Shown here: positions 25,442 to 35,935 of the stretch, one piece after another
How the letters are laid out: the number at the start of each line of letters is the position of its first letter
Position numbering within the stretch: the stretch's first letter is position 1
NCBI GenBank assembly: GCA_947625935.1
Contig: CANQQE010000008.1
Coordinates: 1 to 64,000, forward strand
Reading direction: 5' to 3'
Source of the DNA: an uncultured Muribaculaceae bacterium
GTDB lineage: Bacteria; Bacteroidota; Bacteroidia; Bacteroidales; Muribaculaceae
Length of the DNA: 64,000 bases
Notes under the pieces: model-generated
What the model was told of the DNA's origin: nothing
Database searches by the model: none
Seen by the model: the letters and a program-made list of their open reading frames with translations, nothing else
Translations under genes and position numbers: made by a program

Positions 25442-26029
25442 CTATAAGGTTGCCAATTTATTCAACAATGCCTCGACCGCCCGTCGGCGATGGCTAATGG
25501 CATTTTTTTCAGAATCGGTCATCTCGGCAAAAGTCTCAGATCCGCCGGCAGGCCGGAACACAGGGTCATAGCCGAAACCATTCTGACCAGACGGATCAGT
25601 CGTAATCTCACCGTTGACCACTCCATCGACAATCACCTCCTTGTCGCCAAGCAGAAGCGCAATGACCGTGCGAAAACGCGCCGAGCGGTCAGTCACACCC
25701 TTCATATTGTCAAGGAGGAGTCTCATGTTGGCCTCGGAGTCATGACCCGGGCCAGCATATCGAGCGGAATAGACTCCGGGCGCTCCTCCAAGCGAGTCCA
25801 CTTCAAGGCCGGTATCATCGGCGAAACAGTCGAATCCGTATTTATGCTTGACGTAGCGGGCTTTGAGAAGCGCGTTACCCTCAAGAGTCGATGCCGTTTC
25901 GGGTATGTCATCATGACAATTAATGTCACTGAGCGACAACACATTGTAGCGGTCTCCAATCATCATCCTGATTTCATGGAGCTTGTGCTCGTTGTTTGTG
26001 GCAAAAACTATAGAAGGTAACTTATTCAT
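25442..26029 (-). CDS. rdgB: XTP/dITP diphosphatase
   Basis: The protein has 195 residues, normal for the HAM1/RdgB family. Landmarks are [12 protein letters not shown] at the start, [25 protein letters not shown] (metal and substrate site), and the closing FGYDPVF...[18 protein letters not shown]. It hydrolyses deaminated purine nucleoside triphosphates to monophosphates and keeps them out of DNA. It lies 44 bases downstream of leuS but also has its own -7-like element. Confidence 0.95.
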   Translation of the reverse strand: MNKLPSIVFATNNEHKLHEIRMMIGDRYNVLSLSDINCHDDIPETASTLEGNALLKARYVKHKYGFDCFADDTGLEVDSLGGAPGVYSARYAGPGHDSEANMRLLLDNMKGVTDRSARFRTVIALLLGDKEVIVDGVVNGEITTDPSGQNGFGYDPVFRPAGGSETFAEMTDSEKNAISHRRRAVEALLNKLATL

Positions 26030-26031
26030 AG

Positions 26032-26039
26032 CAAAGGTA
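26032..26039 (-). promoter_or_regulatory. -7 element before rdgB
   Basis: TACCTTTG on the minus strand, followed by C, ends three bases before the rdgB ATG. It fits TAnnTTTG, but no convincing TTTG lies 20 bases upstream, and the closeness to the ATG would require a leaderless message. Confidence 0.3.
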
Positions 26040-26073
26040 TAGCAATTGTATAAACGAGAAAAACGCTTGTTTA

Positions 26074-28845
26074 TTATGCCACTACGATGTTGACTATCTT
26101 ACCGGGGACCACAATTATTTTTTTGACAGTCTTGCCATCGAGCCATTTCGCCGCGCCTTCGTTGGTCAACGCCGCTTTCTCAACTTCTTCCCTTGGCATA
26201 TCGACCGGAAGGGTTATGTTGAAGCGCGCCTTTCCGTTGAACGACACGGCATAGGTCGCATTGTCCTCTTTGAGATATTGCTCGTCGCATACAGGCCAGT
26301 TGGCGTCGCATACCGTTGTGTCGTGACCCATGTCGTGCCAAAGCTGCTCACAGATGTGCGGAGCGAACGGCGCAAGCACGACCACAAGTTTCTCAAGCAC
26401 TTCGCGCGAGTGGCACTTATCGGCTGTCAGCTCGTTTACACATATCATGAATGCACTTATCGAAGTGTTGTAGGAGAAACTTTCGATATCGGCTGTCACT
26501 TTCTTTATCAGTTTGTTTATGGATTTCAGAGCGGCTTTTGACGGAGCTTCGTCGATGACAAGGAAATTGTCGCCCTTGTAGAAAAGCGACCACATTTTCT
26601 TGAGGAAACGGTTCACGCCGTCAATTCCGTTAGTGTCCCACGGTTTGCTCTGTTCGAGCGGGCCGAGGAACATTTCGTAGAGACGCAGCGTGTCGGCACC
26701 GTAGCGATCGACGATGTCATCGGGATTAACGACATTGAACATCGATTTCGACATTTTCTCAACGGCATATCCACACACATATTTTCCATCTTCGAGTATG
26801 AACTCGGCAGTGGCGAACTCAGGGCGCCAGTTTTTGAATTTTTCAATATCGAGGATATCGTTGGAAACGATATTGACATCCACATGAATAGGTGTGGTGT
26901 CGTAATCTTTTTTCAGATTGTAAGAAACGAACCGGTTTGTATCCTTGATGCGGTAAACAAAGTTACTGCGGCCTTGAATCATGCCCTGGTTTATCAGTTT
27001 CTTGAAGGGTTCGTCCTCGCACACCTCACCGAGGTCATAGAGGAATTTGTTCCAGAAACGGCTATATATAAGGTGGCCAGTGGCGTGTTCCGTGCCACCA
27101 ATATAAAGGTCAACATTACGCCAGTATCCGTTGGCATCTTTCGATACCAGAGCATCGTTGTTGCGCGGATCCATGTAACGGAGATAGTAGGCCGACGACC
27201 CGGCGAAACCAGGCATTGTGTTAAGCTCTATGGGGCATCCCTCCCCGGTGACCCAGTTTTTGGCGCGTCCGAGCGGCGGCTCGCCTGACTCGGTGGGTAG
27301 ATATTTGTCGACTTCGGGAAGAAGAAGCGGAAGTTTATCGACATCCATCATGTGGGGTACACCATCCTTATAATATACGGGGAATGGCTCGCCCCAATAA
27401 CGCTGACGGCTGAAGATGGCGTCGCGGAGACGATAGTTGACCTTGACTTTGCCAATGCCTTTTTCCTCTATATAGCTCTTAGTGGCTGCGATGGCATCTT
27501 TGACATCAAGTCCGTTAAGCGAGAAATCGGCGTTGGCAGAATTAATCATTTTGCCCGATTTGGCATCGAAACTTTCCTCGCTGACATCGGCACCCTCAAT
27601 CAACGGTATGATAGGAAGATCAAAATGACGAGCGAAAGCATAGTCGCGGCTATCGTGGGCCGGCACAGCCATAATGGCACCTGTCCCATATCCCGCAAGC
27701 ACATAATCGCTTACCCACACGGGGATTTTCTCGCCTGTCAGAGGGTTGACCGCATAGGCACCCGTAAACACACCAGTGACTTTTTTGTCGATCATGCGCT
27801 CGCGCTCCGTCTTGTGTTTGATGGCTGCTATGTATTGAGCGACGGCTTCTTTTTGAGCCGGAGTGGTCACCATATCGACATAAACGCTTTCGGGAGCAAG
27901 TACCATAAACGTTACACCAAACACTGTGTCGGCACGGGTGGTGAATATCTCAAGCTCAACATCGCTGTCGGCAATCTTGAATTTCATCTCGGCTCCCTCA
28001 GAGCGTCCGATCCAGTTACGTTGTGTCTCCTTGAGGGAATCAGTCCAGTCAATTTTTTCGAGACCGTCGAGCAAACGCTGCGCATAGGCCGACACCCTAA
28101 GACACCACTGGTACATCAATTTCTGCTCCACAGGGTAGCCCCCGCGTATCGACAACCCTTCGCTCACCTCGTCGTTGGCAAGGACTGTACCGAGCTGTGG
28201 GCACCAATTGACCATTGTGTTGCCAAGGTAGGCGAGACGATAGTTCATCAACGTGTCGCTCTTTTCTTTCTCGTTCATCTTGCTCCATTCGTCGGCGGTG
28301 AACTCAAGCTCCTTGGAAGCTGCGGCTGTCAATGAATCGGTTCCCTGCTTTTCAAAATGAGCTATCAGTTTTTCGATAGGCTGTGCCTTGTCGACAGCGG
28401 TGTCGTAGTAGGAATTGAACATCTTGATGAACGCCCACTGAGTCCATTTATAATATTCAGGGTCGCAGGTTCTTATCTCACGCGACCAATCGTAGCAGAA
28501 ACCTATTTTGTCGAGCTGCTCACGGTAGCGCGCAATGTTTTTGCGCGTTGTCACTTCAGGGTGTTGCCCCGTCTGTATGGCGTATTGCTCAGCGGGAAGC
28601 CCGTAAGCGTCATATCCCATGGGATGAAGCACGTTGTAACCCTGCAGACGTTTGTAGCGCGAGAAAATATCGCTTGCTATGTAGCCCAGCGGGTGTCCGA
28701 CATGCAGCCCAGCTCCCGATGGGTAGGGGAACATATCGAGCACATAGAATTTTGGACGCCCGTTGTCAATATCTACTTTATAAGTATTATCATCTTTCCA
28801 TCGCTGCTGCCAGCGGCTCTCTATATCTTTGTGGTTATATTCCAT
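26074..28845 (-). CDS. leuS: leucyl-tRNA synthetase
   Basis: The protein has 923 residues, somewhat longer than the E. coli enzyme (860), as usual in Bacteroidota. The class I HIGH-type motif is in [18 protein letters not shown] near residue 41, the CP1 editing domain shows the threonine-rich [12 protein letters not shown] block and [18 protein letters not shown], and KMSKS is exact in [11 protein letters not shown]. It charges tRNA-Leu in the cytosol. It may share a transcript with rdgB and porZ downstream. Confidence 0.97.
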   Translation of the reverse strand: MEYNHKDIESRWQQRWKDDNTYKVDIDNGRPKFYVLDMFPYPSGAGLHVGHPLGYIASDIFSRYKRLQGYNVLHPMGYDAYGLPAEQYAIQTGQHPEVTTRKNIARYREQLDKIGFCYDWSREIRTCDPEYYKWTQWAFIKMFNSYYDTAVDKAQPIEKLIAHFEKQGTDSLTAAASKELEFTADEWSKMNEKEKSDTLMNYRLAYLGNTMVNWCPQLGTVLANDEVSEGLSIRGGYPVEQKLMYQWCLRVSAYAQRLLDGLEKIDWTDSLKETQRNWIGRSEGAEMKFKIADSDVELEIFTTRADTVFGVTFMVLAPESVYVDMVTTPAQKEAVAQYIAAIKHKTERERMIDKKVTGVFTGAYAVNPLTGEKIPVWVSDYVLAGYGTGAIMAVPAHDSRDYAFARHFDLPIIPLIEGADVSEESFDAKSGKMINSANADFSLNGLDVKDAIAATKSYIEEKGIGKVKVNYRLRDAIFSRQRYWGEPFPVYYKDGVPHMMDVDKLPLLLPEVDKYLPTESGEPPLGRAKNWVTGEGCPIELNTMPGFAGSSAYYLRYMDPRNNDALVSKDANGYWRNVDLYIGGTEHATGHLIYSRFWNKFLYDLGEVCEDEPFKKLINQGMIQGRSNFVYRIKDTNRFVSYNLKKDYDTTPIHVDVNIVSNDILDIEKFKNWRPEFATAEFILEDGKYVCGYAVEKMSKSMFNVVNPDDIVDRYGADTLRLYEMFLGPLEQSKPWDTNGIDGVNRFLKKMWSLFYKGDNFLVIDEAPSKAALKSINKLIKKVTADIESFSYNTSISAFMICVNELTADKCHSREVLEKLVVVLAPFAPHICEQLWHDMGHDTTVCDANWPVCDEQYLKEDNATYAVSFNGKARFNITLPVDMPREEVEKAALTNEGAAKWLDGKTVKKIIVVPGKIVNIVVA

Positions 28846-28898
28846 TGCTTCTTTTTAAAACTTTATCCGTATATATTTATGTGTAATGAAAATCGATT

Positions 28899-29855
28899 TT
28901 ACTTTGACAGCTCAAGCATTCTGACAATCGGCTGTCGCGCCCTGTCTATTATGGTCTCGTCTACCTCAATAGCGGGCGACATATCCCGCAGACAGTCGCG
29001 CAACTTCTCAAGGGTGTTCAGCTTCATGAAGTTGCAATCGTTGCAGGCGCATGAACTATCGTCGGGAGGGAGTGGGATGAATGTTTTATCGGGACACTCT
29101 TTTCTCATCTGATGAAGAATGCCGCTCTCAGTAGCCACAATAAATTCCTTGTCGCCGCTTTCTTTGGCATATTTGAGCAAAGCCGCCGTAGACCCCACTA
29201 CATCGGCCAAAATCAAAAGAGCCTTCTTGCATTCGGGATGGGCGAGCACTTTTGCGGCGGGGTGCTGTTTTTTCAGCTCCACAAGTTTCTCAATAGAGAA
29301 TTGCTCATGGACGTGACAGGCACCGTCCCATACCAACATATCACGCCCTGTGACACTGTTAATGTAGTTTCCGAGGTTTCGATCGGGACCGAATATGATT
29401 TTCTCGTCGTGTGGCAATGTGTCGACAACCGCTTTGGCATTGGAAGAAGTGACCACAATATCGGTCAACGCTTTCACCGCAGCCGAAGTGTTGACATAGC
29501 TTATCACCGTGTGACCGGGATGAGCGTCGATAAACTCCTTGAACTCCTCGGGGCGGCAACTGTCGGCAAGGGAGCATCCGGCGTTGAGGTCAGGCACGAG
29601 CACTGTCTTCTCAGGGCAAAGAATCTTGACGGTTTCCCCCATGAAATGCACGCCACACATCACCACTACCGGCTGGGTGAGCTTAGTTGCGATCTGGGCG
29701 AGTGCGAGGCTGTCGCCAATGAAATCGGCCAAATCCTGAATCTCGCCTTTCTGGTAATAGTGACCGAGAATAACAGCGTTTCTCTCTTTTTTCAACCGCA
29801 GAATCTCCTCCTTCAGATTTTCGGTTTTGACATCTGCATAATTGTCGACATTCAT
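28899..29855 (-). CDS. nadA: quinolinate synthase A
   Basis: The protein has 318 residues. LGHYYQKGEIQDLADFIGDSL is split here for length: the HYYQ block and the DFIGDSL block mark the family's substrate site. Cysteines for the 4Fe-4S cluster lie in VMCGVHFMG, in the WDGACHVH region and in CACNDCNFMKLN. It condenses iminoaspartate with dihydroxyacetone phosphate to quinolinate for NAD synthesis. Neither nadB nor nadC is in the window. The gene begins immediately left of the proposed replication origin and is transcribed away from it. Confidence 0.95.
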   Translation of the reverse strand: MNVDNYADVKTENLKEEILRLKKERNAVILGHYYQKGEIQDLADFIGDSLALAQIATKLTQPVVVMCGVHFMGETVKILCPEKTVLVPDLNAGCSLADSCRPEEFKEFIDAHPGHTVISYVNTSAAVKALTDIVVTSSNAKAVVDTLPHDEKIIFGPDRNLGNYINSVTGRDMLVWDGACHVHEQFSIEKLVELKKQHPAAKVLAHPECKKALLILADVVGSTAALLKYAKESGDKEFIVATESGILHQMRKECPDKTFIPLPPDDSSCACNDCNFMKLNTLEKLRDCLRDMSPAIEVDETIIDRARQPIVRMLELSK

Positions 29856-29914
29856 TATTATAATTCTGAATTTTTCTTTTTGAAAAAAATTTTTCTATGT
29901 TTGTTTATATAGGC

Positions 29915-30255
29915 TGTTGATAACCGCGATAACTTTTTGCCATAAAAGTTGCATATTAACTTATAAATATCTCATAAACACTACCGACATGGTTATCAAC
30001 ATCAGTTGCGTTTGATATTTAGGCTTTTAAGATAGTTATCAACATAGTGTTTACAACCTGCAAAGTTAATAACTTTCACTCATTTATGCTACTTATAACT
30101 TTACTTTTCCCGGTTGATAACATGGTTAAATCTTAATGTTAACTTATTTTGCGGCTTTCTCAGGTATATTTTATAGCAGTAGGGATAAATAAAGCAAATA
30201 AAGTTGTTAAAAACTGTCTAAAAGTTATTGAAGGTTATGAACACTGTTATCAACA
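29915..30255. other. candidate chromosomal replication origin (oriC)
   Basis: The 444-base gene-free interval 29856-30299 is very AT-rich. It holds exact TTATCAACA at 29993-30001, 30036-30044 and 30247-30255 (plus strand) and at 29923-29915 (minus strand), and TTATCAACC at 30120-30112 (minus strand). These differ by one base from the standard DnaA box TTATCCACA. The stretches 29941-29980 and 30180-30240 could be unwinding elements. All supported genes from 2058 to 29855 run left and those from 30300 to 37273 run right. G/C bias in same-strand genes reverses here. dnaA itself is not in the window. Confidence 0.68.
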
Positions 30256-30299
30256 TAGGGTTGTTATAAAAATAAGACACTCTTTTAAGACTAAAATAG

Positions 30300-33080
30300 A
30301 TGAAAAAATATTACACTCTCTCCTTGCTTGGAGTATCGGCATTGCTGAGTCTCCATGCTCAGGTCGTCACCACCTCTCCGGCCATAGTGCAGCAGACTAC
30401 CGAAAACATAGTGGTGACCTATCATGCCGACCGCGGTAACAAGGGGCTTATGGGTATAAAACCGCCCACAAAAGTCTATGCCCACACCGGTGTGATAACC
30501 AATCTCAGTGAAGGTCCGTCGGACTGGAAGCACGCTCCGACGTGGGGTACCAACACGCCAAAGTATGAAATGAAATGGGAGTCGGCCAATACGTGGACTC
30601 TCACCATTCCGTCGATAAATTCTTATTACGGGATAACAACGGGCGAGGTAGTAGAGAAACTCGCTTTTGTGTTCAGAACTGCTAACGGCTCGGCCGAGGG
30701 TAAGACCGAGTCGGGCGGTGACATATTTGTCGATGTGCTTCCACCCGGTTTTCAGATACAGTTGATTTCGTCGGCTTCTTCATCGGTGGTCGACGGCAGT
30801 CCTGTGAAATTCACTGTCAACTCCACCGAGCCTTCACAGTTGGCCATCTATATCAATTCTGTCACGTCGACCCCCATCTCACAGGCGACATCGGCCACGT
30901 CGCTTGATGCCACCTATACTTTCACCAAATCTGGGAGCTATGACATCATAGCCGTGGCAAAGACGGCAACAGAGAGCCGGAGCGTGTCGATGAAAGTGAC
31001 GCGTTTAGGTCAGCCGGTGGCTAAGGAATTTCCCGGCGGTGTTCCTAAGATGGGTTACACTGTTGGCACGAACGGCGATGTGACGTTTTGCGTGGCTGCC
31101 CCTAACAAGACCTCAATGGTGATTGTTCCGTCGTGGGACAACTATGATGTGCTTGATTCCAACATGATGTTTTATCATGATTATAACGGCACGAGATATT
31201 TCTGGATTACAAAGAGCGGCCTGAACCCTGATGAGTATTATCCCTATTATTATCTTGTAGATGGAGAGAGAAAGGTGGGCGACCCTTACGCCCGGCTTGT
31301 GCTTGACCCGTGGAATGACAAATACATACCATCGAGCGTTTTTCCGGATATGCCAGTTTATCCGACCGATAAGGTTCAGAATGTGCCATTGGCGGTCTAC
31401 AAAGGCAATATTGACAAGTATGACTGGCAGGTCAATGATTTCAAGCGCGGCCCTCAGAGCGAGCTAATCATCTATGAGCTGCTCATCCGTGATTTCTCGG
31501 GCACTGAAGGTAAAGCCAACGGCGAGGGAACGATAGCGGGGGTGATTGAAAAACTCGATTATCTCAACCAACTTGGTGTCAACGCTGTCGAGCTGCTTCC
31601 AATCATGGAGTTTAACGGCAACAATTCCTGGGGTTACAACACTAACTTCTATTTCGCCCCGGATAAGGCTTACGGTACGCCCGACGATTACCGCCGTCTC
31701 ATCGACGAGTGCCATCGCCGGGGTATGGCTGTGATTCTCGACATTGTTTTCAACCAGTCAGACGGTCTGCACCCGTGGTATCAGATGTATGACATAGCGA
31801 AAAATCCGTTCTACAACGGTTCGGCTCCCCATGACTATAGCGTGCTTAACGATTGGAACCAGGATAATCCATTAGTACAGCAGCAGTGGCATGACTGTCT
31901 TAACTATTGGCTCACGGCTTACAGAGCTGACGGTTTCAGATTTGACCTCGTCAAAGGTCTCGGAAACAACGACAGCTACGGCAACACATATTATCCGGCA
32001 ACGAATACCTGGGGTCCGCCGAGCGCTGCCAACACTAACCGCTTCAACGCCACGCGAGTGGCCCGCATGAAAGCCCTACACGACGCCATGCGTCAGGTTG
32101 CTCCCGATGCCTATTTCATCAACGAGAATCTCGCCGGCGCTCAGGAGGAGAACGATATGGCCAAAGATGGTGAGACCAACTGGGCCAATGTCAATTACGC
32201 TTCATGCCAGTTTGCCATGGGGTATAGCAGCGGTTGCGACATGAACCGTTTCTACGCTCCGCTCGACAGCCGCACATGGGGCAGCACGGTCTCATATGCC
32301 GAGAGCCATGACGAGGAGCGCATGGCCTATAAGCAAAACACATCGGGTGTGGCCGGTGTCAAGGGCAATCTTGAGGTGTCGATGCGCCGTCTCGGCTCGG
32401 TGGTCGCTCAGATGCTTTTGACCCCGGGTGCGCATATGATATGGCAATTCCAGGAATTCGGGGCCGACCAGACCACAAAAAATTCATCGGGTAACGACAC
32501 ATCTCCCAAGAAAGTGGTATGGAGCTATTTGGACAATGAATATCGTGCCGGGTTGCACCAGAGTTATATTGAGCTGTGCAATCTGCGCAAATATAACCCG
32601 AAGATGTTTAAACAGGGGGTATCGACCACCGTCAATTTCGGTGCTTCAAACTGGGTGGCAGGCCGAACGCTGAAACTTGTCGACGGACAAAGCGAGCTGT
32701 ATCTGATAGTGAACCCGATGCCCTCGACCACACGCAATATCACCCCCGGTTTCACCAAACCCGCCTCGTCCTATCGTCTGCTTAGCGCAAGCTATAATTT
32801 CGAGCCTGTGATAAACGGTTCGTCGGTGTCGATGATTCCCGGCTCTTACGCGGTTTTTGCCACAACCGATATTTCGGGAGTCGAAGAAATAGAACCTGAT
32901 GGCGCAGGACATGACAAGAACTTGGTCTATGGCGGTGAGGGAGTCATAGTGATTGAGGGTGAGTATGGCCGGGCTGATGTCTACACCATTGGCGGACGTT
33001 CTGTCGGGTCGCTGACAGTACCAGCCGGATTGTATATAGTCAACGTTGACGGCAACGCTACAAAGGTGTTTGTGCGTTAA
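30300..33080 (+). CDS. secreted alpha-amylase family (GH13) enzyme with N-terminal beta-sandwich domains
   Basis: The protein has 926 residues with a signal peptide (about 20 residues). Residues 20-230 hold immunoglobulin-like or starch-binding-type sandwiches; about 240-350 resemble CBM48/isoamylase N-terminal modules (YYPYYYLVDG...VGDPYARLVLDPW). The GH13 barrel follows: AVELLPIMEF, VILDIVFNQSDG, the nucleophile aspartate in GFRFDLVKG, the acid/base glutamate in YFINENLAG and the third aspartate in ESHDEER. This points to a pullulanase or branching-type alpha-glucan enzyme. The last residues (YTIGGRSVGSLTVPAGLYIVNVDGNATKVFV region) resemble a type IX sorting tail. It is isolated from SusC/SusD genes. 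Confidence 0.88.
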   Translation: MKKYYTLSLLGVSALLSLHAQVVTTSPAIVQQTTENIVVTYHADRGNKGLMGIKPPTKVYAHTGVITNLSEGPSDWKHAPTWGTNTPKYEMKWESANTWTLTIPSINSYYGITTGEVVEKLAFVFRTANGSAEGKTESGGDIFVDVLPPGFQIQLISSASSSVVDGSPVKFTVNSTEPSQLAIYINSVTSTPISQATSATSLDATYTFTKSGSYDIIAVAKTATESRSVSMKVTRLGQPVAKEFPGGVPKMGYTVGTNGDVTFCVAAPNKTSMVIVPSWDNYDVLDSNMMFYHDYNGTRYFWITKSGLNPDEYYPYYYLVDGERKVGDPYARLVLDPWNDKYIPSSVFPDMPVYPTDKVQNVPLAVYKGNIDKYDWQVNDFKRGPQSELIIYELLIRDFSGTEGKANGEGTIAGVIEKLDYLNQLGVNAVELLPIMEFNGNNSWGYNTNFYFAPDKAYGTPDDYRRLIDECHRRGMAVILDIVFNQSDGLHPWYQMYDIAKNPFYNGSAPHDYSVLNDWNQDNPLVQQQWHDCLNYWLTAYRADGFRFDLVKGLGNNDSYGNTYYPATNTWGPPSAANTNRFNATRVARMKALHDAMRQVAPDAYFINENLAGAQEENDMAKDGETNWANVNYASCQFAMGYSSGCDMNRFYAPLDSRTWGSTVSYAESHDEERMAYKQNTSGVAGVKGNLEVSMRRLGSVVAQMLLTPGAHMIWQFQEFGADQTTKNSSGNDTSPKKVVWSYLDNEYRAGLHQSYIELCNLRKYNPKMFKQGVSTTVNFGASNWVAGRTLKLVDGQSELYLIVNPMPSTTRNITPGFTKPASSYRLLSASYNFEPVINGSSVSMIPGSYAVFATTDISGVEEIEPDGAGHDKNLVYGGEGVIVIEGEYGRADVYTIGGRSVGSLTVPAGLYIVNVDGNATKVFVR

Positions 33081-33104
33081 CAGCAGAATCTCTCTTTAAA
33101 GCAG

Positions 33105-33141
33105 GAGGAACGCCGTGATTTTGATGCGGCGTTCCTCTTTT
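33105..33141 (+). terminator. rho-independent terminator after the GH13 gene
   Basis: An 11-bp perfect stem (33105-33115 with 33127-33137) is followed by a T-rich end. It lies 25 bases past the GH13 stop codon. Confidence 0.85.
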
Positions 33142-33185
33142 ATAATATATACGCCTAAGATGATTTTTTGGCTCTGAAACGAAAT

Positions 33186-33217
33186 TTTGGATAAAAGGCG
33201 GGAAAACAGTAACTTTG
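33186..33217 (+). promoter_or_regulatory. lysS promoter
   Basis: TTTG at 33186-33189 is followed after exactly 20 bases by TAACTTTG at 33210-33217 and then C, an exact match to the Bacteroidota consensus. Transcription should begin near 33224, about 60 bases before the lysS ATG. Confidence 0.8.
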
Positions 33218-33285
33218 CGCTAATTTTAGCGGAGAATCGCTTGTAGTGTTTTTCCGCATTTAAAATTCTGAAAAATCAGTTGTAT

Positions 33286-34800
33286 ATGAGCATATCACAG
33301 TTAAGCGAGCAGGAAATAGTGCGTCGCGGAAGTCTTGAAAAGATGCGCGAGATGGGAATAGAGCCTTATCCCGCAGCCGAATATCCCGTAAATGCCTACA
33401 CCGAGGAAATCAAAGCCTCATTCAATGATGAGGCCGAACCCCGCGACGTTGTCGTTGCAGGCCGTCTGATGTGCCGCCGTGTCATGGGCAAGGCGTCGTT
33501 CATGGAGTTGCAGGACTCTCAGGGCCGCATACAAGTTTATGTGAACCGCGATGAGCTTTGTCCCTGGGAGGATAAAGACCTCTATAACGTGGTTTTCAAG
33601 AAATTGCTTGACATAGGTGATTTTGTCGGGATAAAGGGATTTGTGTTCCGCACACAGACGGGTGCCGTCTCTATCCATGCAAAGAGTCTCACAGTGCTCA
33701 GCAAGTCGCTTCGCCCGCTTCCCATAGTGAAATACAAGGACGGTGTGGCCTACGACGCTTTCGATGACCCTGAGATGCGTTATCGCTGCCGTTACGTCGA
33801 TCTGGTTGTCAACGACGGTGTCAAGGAGATTTTCATAAAGCGCACCAAGGTCTACAACTCTATGCGCCAATATTTCAACGATCACGGCTACATGGAGGTC
33901 GAAACCCCGATACTCCAGTCGATACCCGGAGGTGCGTCGGCTCGCCCGTTCATAACCCACCACAACGCTCTCGACATTCCTCTTTATCTCCGCATCGCCG
34001 ACGAGCTTTATCTGAAGCGTCTGATCGTAGGCGGTTTTGAAGGTGTCTATGAGTTCTCGAAGAATTTCCGTAACGAGGGTATGGACCGCACACATAATCC
34101 GGAGTTCACCTGCATGGAGATTTATGTGGCCTACAAGGACTATAACTGGATGATGGATTTCACTGAGAAGATGCTCGAAAAAATCTGTCTTGACGTGAAC
34201 GGCACTACCGAGGTTAAGGTGGGTGATAACGTCATATCGTTCAAGGCTCCTTTCCCCCGCGTGACCATGACACAGGCCATCAAGGATTTCACCGGCGTCG
34301 ATATCACAGGGATGAATGAAGACCAGTTGCGCGAGACCGCCAAAAATCTCGGCATAGAGGTTGATGCCTCGATGGGCAAAGGGAAACTTATCGACGAGAT
34401 TTTCGGTGAAAAGTGCGAGGGCAACTACATCCAACCCACATTTATCATCGACTATCCGATAGAGATGTCGCCTCTGACCAAGCGTCACCGCGAGAATCCC
34501 GAGCTTACCGAGCGTTTCGAACTTATGGTCAACGGCAAGGAGCTTGCCAACGCCTACTCTGAACTTAACGATCCCATCGACCAGTATGAGCGTTTTGTGG
34601 AGCAGATGAGACTTAGCGAGAAGGGTGATGACGAGGCTATGATTATCGACAAAGATTTCATACGCGCCCTTGAGTACGGTATGCCCCCGACATCGGGCAT
34701 GGGTATCGGTATGGACCGCTTAGTGATGCTTATGACCGGGCAGACCACCATCCAGGAGGTGCTGTTCTTCCCCCAGATGCGTCCTGAAAAACATTCTTGA
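33286..34800 (+). CDS. lysS: lysyl-tRNA synthetase, class II
   Basis: The protein has 504 residues from the ATG at 33286; the frame also contains a TTG two codons earlier, which is less likely. An N-terminal OB-fold anticodon-binding domain ([22 protein letters not shown]) is followed by the class II core: motif 2 [20 protein letters not shown] and motif 3 [13 protein letters not shown]. An insertion between motifs 2 and 3 (about residues 320-385) is normal in this family. It charges tRNA-Lys. Confidence 0.97.
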   Translation: MSISQLSEQEIVRRGSLEKMREMGIEPYPAAEYPVNAYTEEIKASFNDEAEPRDVVVAGRLMCRRVMGKASFMELQDSQGRIQVYVNRDELCPWEDKDLYNVVFKKLLDIGDFVGIKGFVFRTQTGAVSIHAKSLTVLSKSLRPLPIVKYKDGVAYDAFDDPEMRYRCRYVDLVVNDGVKEIFIKRTKVYNSMRQYFNDHGYMEVETPILQSIPGGASARPFITHHNALDIPLYLRIADELYLKRLIVGGFEGVYEFSKNFRNEGMDRTHNPEFTCMEIYVAYKDYNWMMDFTEKMLEKICLDVNGTTEVKVGDNVISFKAPFPRVTMTQAIKDFTGVDITGMNEDQLRETAKNLGIEVDASMGKGKLIDEIFGEKCEGNYIQPTFIIDYPIEMSPLTKRHRENPELTERFELMVNGKELANAYSELNDPIDQYERFVEQMRLSEKGDDEAMIIDKDFIRALEYGMPPTSGMGIGMDRLVMLMTGQTTIQEVLFFPQMRPEKHS

Positions 34801-34890
34801 CCAAGTAAGCAGGGTCGAGAGAGAAAGATGATAAAGCGTGTGTCGACAACCGCGCTGTAACATTGTGTTAACCTGAGTCAGAAAAAGATC

Positions 34891-35886
34891 ATGAATTTCC
34901 CCGGCAAGATAGCGGTGATGGGCGGCGGCAGTTGGGCCACCGCCTTGGCCAAGCTGCTTTTGCAGAACTGTGACAACATATTATGGTATATGCGCCGCGA
35001 CGACCGCATAGAAGATTTCAAACGTTTGTGCCGCAATCCGGCCTACCTGACCGACGTGCAGTTTGACTGCCGTCGCATAGAGTTTTCCAGTGATATCAAC
35101 GCCATCTGTGAAGCCGCCGACACATTGGTGCTGGTTATGCCGTCGCCTTATTTCAAGGAGCATATATCAAAAATCAAAGTCGATATCAGCGGTAAATCGG
35201 TGGTGTCGGCGATAAAAGGGATTGTGCCCGACGAGAATCAGCTTATAACCGATTTCATGGTAGAGCGATTTGGCATCAAGCCCGACAATCTGTTGGTAAT
35301 CAGTGGCCCTTGCCATGCCGAGGAGGTTGCTCTCGACCGTCCGTCATATCTCACCATCGGTTGCCACAATATAGAGCGCGCGGCTGATTTCGCCGGATGT
35401 ATAGCCGGGAAGCACACTCACACCATCACATCGTCGGATGTCGATGGAATAGAGTATGCCGCCGTGCTGAAAAACGTATATTCAATCGCCGCCGGTATAG
35501 TGCACGGACTGAAACAGGGTGACAACTTCCTTGCGATGCTTGTTTCCAACGCCATCAGGGAGATGGAGCGGTTTATCGATGCGGTGAACCCGCGTCCGCG
35601 ACAGATATGCGACTCGGTCTATCTCGGTGACCTGCTTGTCACCGCTTACTCGCGTTTCAGCCGCAACCATAACTTCGGTGCGATGATAGGTAAGGGTTAC
35701 TCGGTCAAAGCAGCGAGGATGGAGATGGAACAGACCGCCGAGGGATACTACGGCACTAAGTGCATCCATGAAATAAATACCTGCTATGAGGTTGAGATGC
35801 CGATACTTAACGGAGTCTACGATATACTGTACCGCAATGTGTCTCCATCGAGGGCGATAGCGTCGATGGCTCCCTTCTTTGTCTGA
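34891..35886 (+). CDS. gpsA: NAD(P)-dependent glycerol-3-phosphate dehydrogenase
   Basis: The protein has 331 residues. The Rossmann loop is MGGGSWATALAKLL. The catalytic lysine lies in AAVLKNVYSIAAGIVHGL, and LGDLLVTAYSRFSRNHNFG fits the family's second substrate block. It supplies sn-glycerol 3-phosphate for membrane lipid synthesis. It lies 90 bases after lysS on the same strand with no terminator between them. Confidence 0.95.
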   Translation: MNFPGKIAVMGGGSWATALAKLLLQNCDNILWYMRRDDRIEDFKRLCRNPAYLTDVQFDCRRIEFSSDINAICEAADTLVLVMPSPYFKEHISKIKVDISGKSVVSAIKGIVPDENQLITDFMVERFGIKPDNLLVISGPCHAEEVALDRPSYLTIGCHNIERAADFAGCIAGKHTHTITSSDVDGIEYAAVLKNVYSIAAGIVHGLKQGDNFLAMLVSNAIREMERFIDAVNPRPRQICDSVYLGDLLVTAYSRFSRNHNFGAMIGKGYSVKAARMEMEQTAEGYYGTKCIHEINTCYEVEMPILNGVYDILYRNVSPSRAIASMAPFFV

Positions 35887-35935
35887 ATCTCAGCGAAAAC
35901 AAGATAATTCATCACACAAACACATAGATTTCTCT

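Noticed and set aside
27352-28335. Long open frame (327 codons) opposite leuS
   Set aside because: It is antisense to a clear leucyl-tRNA synthetase core, and its translation shows no family.
33418-34488. Long open frame (356 codons) opposite lysS
   Set aside because: It mirrors the conserved class II synthetase, and its composition is that of an antisense shadow.
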